DNA of 7,767 nucleotides from Vulcanimicrobiota bacterium (GTDB lineage Bacteria > Vulcanimicrobiota > Vulcanimicrobiia > Vulcanimicrobiales > Vulcanimicrobiaceae). Both the position numbers and the translations under genes were made by a program. Location of the stretch: positions 1 through 7,767 of the forward strand of contig JAFARW010000036.1 in the NCBI GenBank assembly GCA_019245275.1, read 5' to 3'. Positions 5,224 through 7,767 of the stretch are shown here, in pieces. Every line of letters starts with the position of its first letter. Positions within the stretch are counted from its first letter, which is position 1. The notes beneath the pieces are model-generated. The model worked only from the letters and a program-made list of their open reading frames with translations, was not told the DNA's origin and ran no database searches.

Positions 5224-5645
5224 TCGTTCTGGGACTCGATGTCGGCACGAAGCGAATCGGGGTCGCAATCTCGGATCCATCGGAGTCGTTCGCCCTGCCG
5301 CTTGCAGTGATGGAACGTACGAACCTGCGTGACGACGTCAAGCGAATCGCTGGGCTTGCACGAGAGCATCAAGCCGGCGAACTCGCAGTCGGTGACCCCT
5401 TGCGCCTCTCGGGAGAACGTGGGCCGGCCTCGGAGTCGGTCGATCGCTTCATTGCTGCGCTGGAGAAGCATTTTGAGGGAAAAATTCACCGCGTTGACGA
5501 GCGGCTGACGACGGCCCAAGCGACGCGCACTTTAGTCGATGCCGATGTCTCGCGCGCGAAACGCAAGCAAATCGTTGACAAGATTGCGGCGACGTTGATC
5601 TTAGAGACGTTCCTGAATCGTCGTCGCGGAGCACGAGGCAAGTGA
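5220..5645 (+). CDS. ruvX: RuvX/YqgF family (putative pre-16S rRNA nuclease, RNase H-like fold)
   Basis: RuvX (YqgF) is an RNase H-like nuclease implicated in 16S rRNA 5'-end maturation; older annotation calls it a Holliday-junction resolvase. The product has 141 residues against the usual ~140. It opens with LGLDVGTKRIGVAISD (4-19), which carries the first catalytic Asp (D7). The middle motif is VGDPLRLSGERGP (57-69), where most family members have VGLPL, so an Asp replaces a Leu. DERLTT (93-98) supplies the second acidic site and VDKIAATLIL (119-128) the third. The GTG at 5220 overlaps the recO stop as GTGA, and its own stop overlaps mltG the same way. A much longer open frame exists upstream (from 4932), but it is recO's shadow and lacks RuvX features. 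Confidence 0.96.
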   Translation: MIVLGLDVGTKRIGVAISDPSESFALPLAVMERTNLRDDVKRIAGLAREHQAGELAVGDPLRLSGERGPASESVDRFIAALEKHFEGKIHRVDERLTTAQATRTLVDADVSRAKRKQIVDKIAATLILETFLNRRRGARGK

Positions 5646-6655
5646 TCGCACGAGCACGCCGGACGCTTTTTGTAATTTGTCTCGCGAGTATTGTAGGGGC
5701 AGGCCTGATCGTCGCTGCGGCGGGTCTTTGGTTTCGCTATGACATCTATGGCGATCGCGCTTTGCCGGCGCAGACGACGCACGTGATCGTGCCGCGCGGC
5801 TCGACCTTTGCCGAGATCGCCTCGCAACTGAAATCGCAAGGCGTCATCGGGCATTTGCTCGCGTTTCGGATCTTGGCGCGTCTGCGCTCCGCCGAAGCGG
5901 ACGTGCGCGCCGGTGAGTATCGCTTTGAGCCGCATCAGAACGAAAGCGAGATCTTGCAACAACTGCGTACGGGCGGTGCTCAAATCGCCGTGTGGGTCTC
6001 GATTCCGGAGGGTTTTACCGCAAAGCAGATTGCGCAGCGGTTGCAAGAGGCCGGCGTCGGCGATGCGTCCACGTTTGCAGACGCCTTTCGGCACGATTCG
6101 ATCGCGTTCGGCGGCGTTCAAACGAAATCGCTTGAGGGCTACCTCTTTCCAAGCACGTATCTCGTGCCGACCGGCGCGTCACCGCAAGCGGTCGAGACGC
6201 TCTTGACCGGTCAGTTTCACAAAGAGTTGCCAAAGGATGCGGTGGCGATCGCTCGTTCGCGCCATATGACGATCCCGCAGATCGTGACTCTCGCGTCATT
6301 GATCGAACGTGAGGCGAAGGCTGACGATGAGCGCGCGCTGATGGCAGGCGTGTATTACAACCGGCTGCGCCTGGGAATGCCGTTAGAAGTCGACGCCACA
6401 ATCGAGTACACGTTTCCGGAACATAAGACGGAGATCACCTACGCAGATCTCGCCGTGGACTCGCCGTACAATACGTATAAACATGCCGGCTTGCCGCCGA
6501 CGCCGATCGCCAATCCGGGACGCCCGTCGCTTTGGGCGGCTTTTCACCCCCAGCCCTCGCAGTTTCTTTACTACGTCTACAAAGGCAACGGCCACCATGC
6601 ATTCGCAAGAACGCTCGCGGAACACAACGCGAATAAAGCGCGCTACCTAAAATAG
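5642..6655 (+). CDS. mltG: Endolytic murein transglycosylase MltG
   Basis: MltG is an inner-membrane lytic transglycosylase that cuts nascent glycan strands and is proposed to terminate peptidoglycan chains. The protein has 337 residues, the normal length. It has a short basic N-terminus (RARR), one transmembrane helix at ~9-30, and a LysM-like region at ~47-115 (VIVPRGSTFAEIASQLKSQGVI ... AGEYRF). The YceG catalytic domain carries LEGYLFPSTY (164-173), ASLIEREA with the presumed catalytic Glu 222, YYNRLRLGMPLEVDATIEY (238-256) and SPYNTYKHAGLPPTPIANPG (274-293). All signature blocks are intact. GTG 5642 overlaps the ruvX stop as GTGA, with GGAG at 5628-5631 as a plausible binding site. The ruvX-mltG adjacency is common in Firmicutes-like genomes. 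Confidence 0.97.
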   Translation: MIARARRTLFVICLASIVGAGLIVAAAGLWFRYDIYGDRALPAQTTHVIVPRGSTFAEIASQLKSQGVIGHLLAFRILARLRSAEADVRAGEYRFEPHQNESEILQQLRTGGAQIAVWVSIPEGFTAKQIAQRLQEAGVGDASTFADAFRHDSIAFGGVQTKSLEGYLFPSTYLVPTGASPQAVETLLTGQFHKELPKDAVAIARSRHMTIPQIVTLASLIEREAKADDERALMAGVYYNRLRLGMPLEVDATIEYTFPEHKTEITYADLAVDSPYNTYKHAGLPPTPIANPGRPSLWAAFHPQPSQFLYYVYKGNGHHAFARTLAEHNANKARYLK

Positions 6656-6658
6656 GAG
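6654..6658 (+). promoter_or_regulatory. Shine-Dalgarno of the DUF1292 gene
   Basis: AGGAG at 6654-6658 begins within the mltG stop codon and lies 6 bases before ATG 6665. It is the clearest canonical SD-ATG pair in the window; most other junctions rely on overlap. Confidence 0.7.
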
Positions 6659-6664
6659 AACCGC

Positions 6665-6949
6665 ATGCCATCTCGCAACGGCGAATCGTCGCAGAGCACT
6701 CCGCTTGAACTCCGCGATGTCCTGGTGATCAAGACAAGCGATCAGAAGCAGCACGAATACGAAGTCGTCGGTCTGGTCGAGGACGAGGAGCAAAAGACGT
6801 ACGCCGTGTGCTACTGCGAAGCGGAGGATGAGTTTGCCGTCACGGACGCACTTGGCACTTTGATCACCGACGAGAACCTTGCGCAAGAGATCCTAGACGA
6901 CTTTCAAGCATTCGCGGAAGAGGCATCGCCTCCGGAGAGGGCCGAGTAG
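6665..6949 (+). CDS. DUF1292-like small acidic protein
   Basis: This 94-residue, strongly acidic protein resembles the DUF1292 (YrzB-like) family: a β-rich core with DVLVIKTSDQKQHEYEVVGLVEDEEQKTYAVCYCEAEDEF, followed by an acidic helical tail with ITDENLAQEILDDFQAFAEE. The function of the family is unknown. The neighbourhood supports the call, since in Bacillus the DUF1292 gene yrzB sits between the ruvX and mltG homologues; here it comes after mltG. ATG 6665 has an AGGAG 6 bases upstream. The stop TAG overlaps the probable start of the next gene by one base. Assignment rests on remembered family style and synteny. Confidence 0.72.
   Translation: MPSRNGESSQSTPLELRDVLVIKTSDQKQHEYEVVGLVEDEEQKTYAVCYCEAEDEFAVTDALGTLITDENLAQEILDDFQAFAEEASPPERAE
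6934..6940 (+). promoter_or_regulatory. Ribosome binding site for the glycosyltransferase gene
   Basis: GGAGAGG at 6934-6940 lies 8 bases before GTT 6949 and 5 before GTA 6946. It is the only SD-like sequence near the N-terminus that homology requires, and it supports initiation at this junction even though no ATG, GTG or TTG is there. Confidence 0.4.
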
Positions 6950-7767
6950 TTCGCGTCCTACTGCTTTCGGTCAACGTCGGCGAAGGACACACTGCGGCAG
7001 CTGAAGCGGTGCGTGCGGCGCTACTAGAGCGCGATCCGAGCACATCCTGCCAAATCGTTAACTGTTACAAGTACGCGGCATCGATCGTATCACGCGTCGT
7101 ATCCGATGGTTATATCGGAATGGTCAAGACGATTCCGCAGATGTACCGCTTCCTGTACTCTCGGGCCGAGAAGGCGACGCAGATCGGACCCTTCCGCGCC
7201 TGGGTGCATCAATTTACCGCCGCCAACTTGCGTACGCTCATCGAGCGTAGCAAGCCGGACGTCGTCATTTGCACGCATGCATTTCCGTGCGGTGTGATGT
7301 CGGAATACAAGAAACAATTTTCGGACGCTCCACCGGTCGTGGGCGTCGTAACCGACTTCGTCGTCCACTCATTTTGGATCCACCGCAATATCGATGCGTA
7401 TGCGGTTGCAACTCCGGAGATGCGCAACACCTTGGCCGCGCGAGGAATTCCGAAGGAGCGCGTTATCGTCGCGGGCATTCCGGTCGTCTCCGGGTTTGCG
7501 GAGCCGCCTTCCGATCGGAATGCACTGCGCAAGCAGCTTGGTCTTCCGCCGGATCGCTGCGCCGTTTTGATGATGAGCGGCGGTTTGGGAATAGGACCCC
7601 TCGAGATGATGATGCGCTCGCTTGGCGAGGTGCGAGTGCCGCTGGCTGCGATCGCGATCGTCGGTCGCAACGCGCGACTGCGACGGCGCGTGCTTGAAGC
7701 GGCGCAACATGTCAACTACCCGTTGCGTGTTTTGAGCTTCGTGGATAATGTTTACGATTACATGCAC
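6949..7767 (+). CDS. MGDG synthase/UgtP-like glycosyltransferase, N-terminal part (3' truncated by window edge)
   Basis: The frame stays open from the junction to the last base (273 codons) and runs off the window. It belongs to the monogalactosyldiacylglycerol synthase / processive diacylglycerol glucosyltransferase family (GT28-like, GT-B fold). The N-terminus RVLLLSVNVGEGHTAAAEAV carries the G-x-GH acceptor-side motif. CTHAFPCG, GVVTDFVVHSFWIH and a span with YAVATPEMRNTLAARGIPKE and VIVAGIPV follow in family order, then the linker and the start of the sugar-nucleotide domain with MSGGLGIGPLEMM. The likely product is a membrane glycolipid made from diacylglycerol and a UDP-sugar. In its frame there is no ATG, GTG or TTG before GTG 7009, which would delete the GEGH motif. 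I place the start at GTT 6949 (giving M-RVLLLS); GTA 6946 is the alternative. Confidence 0.9.

Noticed and set aside
7269..7697. 142-codon + strand ORF near the right edge
   Set aside because: It is a shadow of the MGDG-synthase-like gene, whose motifs run without interruption in another frame.

Overview
The window is an almost gap-free, co-directional run of eleven genes on the + strand, with moderately high GC by eye. Nine have a recognised family that is conserved in bacteria; one is a DUF-family protein and one is unrecognised. Gene order is the best clue to origin. The left part keeps the Firmicutes-type order floA - (small ORF) - phoH - ybeY - dgkA ... recO. The right part keeps the ruvX / DUF1292 / mltG neighbourhood, then adds an MGDG-synthase-like glycosyltransferase. 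With the GC-rich codon use, this suggests a Terrabacteria-side lineage such as Candidatus Eremiobacterota, or a Chloroflexota/Armatimonadota relative. That placement is inference from synteny and style, not from a marker search.

Layout. 1-522 is the C-terminal half of the membrane-scaffold protein FloA. 533-916 is an unrecognised proline-rich protein that carries a copy of a dispersed palindromic repeat inside its reading frame. 901-1860 is PhoH (ATPase/RNase-helicase family), 1857-2306 YbeY (rRNA maturation endonuclease), and 2306-3088 a fusion of a DgkA-type lipid kinase to a PAP2-type phosphatase domain. A near-perfect extended -10 promoter (3081-3089) and a possible 16-codon leader ORF sit in the only real gap, ahead of a CNNM/CorC (DUF21-CBS-CBS-CorC_HlyC) membrane protein (3149-4471). 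RecO, RuvX and MltG follow with 4-nt overlaps, then a DUF1292 protein with the cleanest Shine-Dalgarno in the window, then the N-terminal part of the glycosyltransferase, which runs off the right edge.

Functionally the run mixes envelope work (FloA, lipid kinase/phosphatase, MltG, glycolipid synthase), RNA maturation (PhoH, YbeY, RuvX) and DNA repair (RecO). Overlapping stops and starts at most junctions imply one transcript with translational coupling, plus an internal promoter at about 3085. I see no intrinsic terminator, tRNA, rRNA, CRISPR array, transposon or stretch over 60 bases without a gene.

The most unusual thread is start codons. Three genes (phoH, recO and the glycosyltransferase) have no usable ATG, GTG or TTG at the position their conserved N-termini require. 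Two have a CTG behind a well-placed Shine-Dalgarno; the third has only GTT or GTA at the junction. No wholly new system is evident. The small protein at 533-916, the repeat inside it and the hairpin that displays a strong Shine-Dalgarno are the least explained items.
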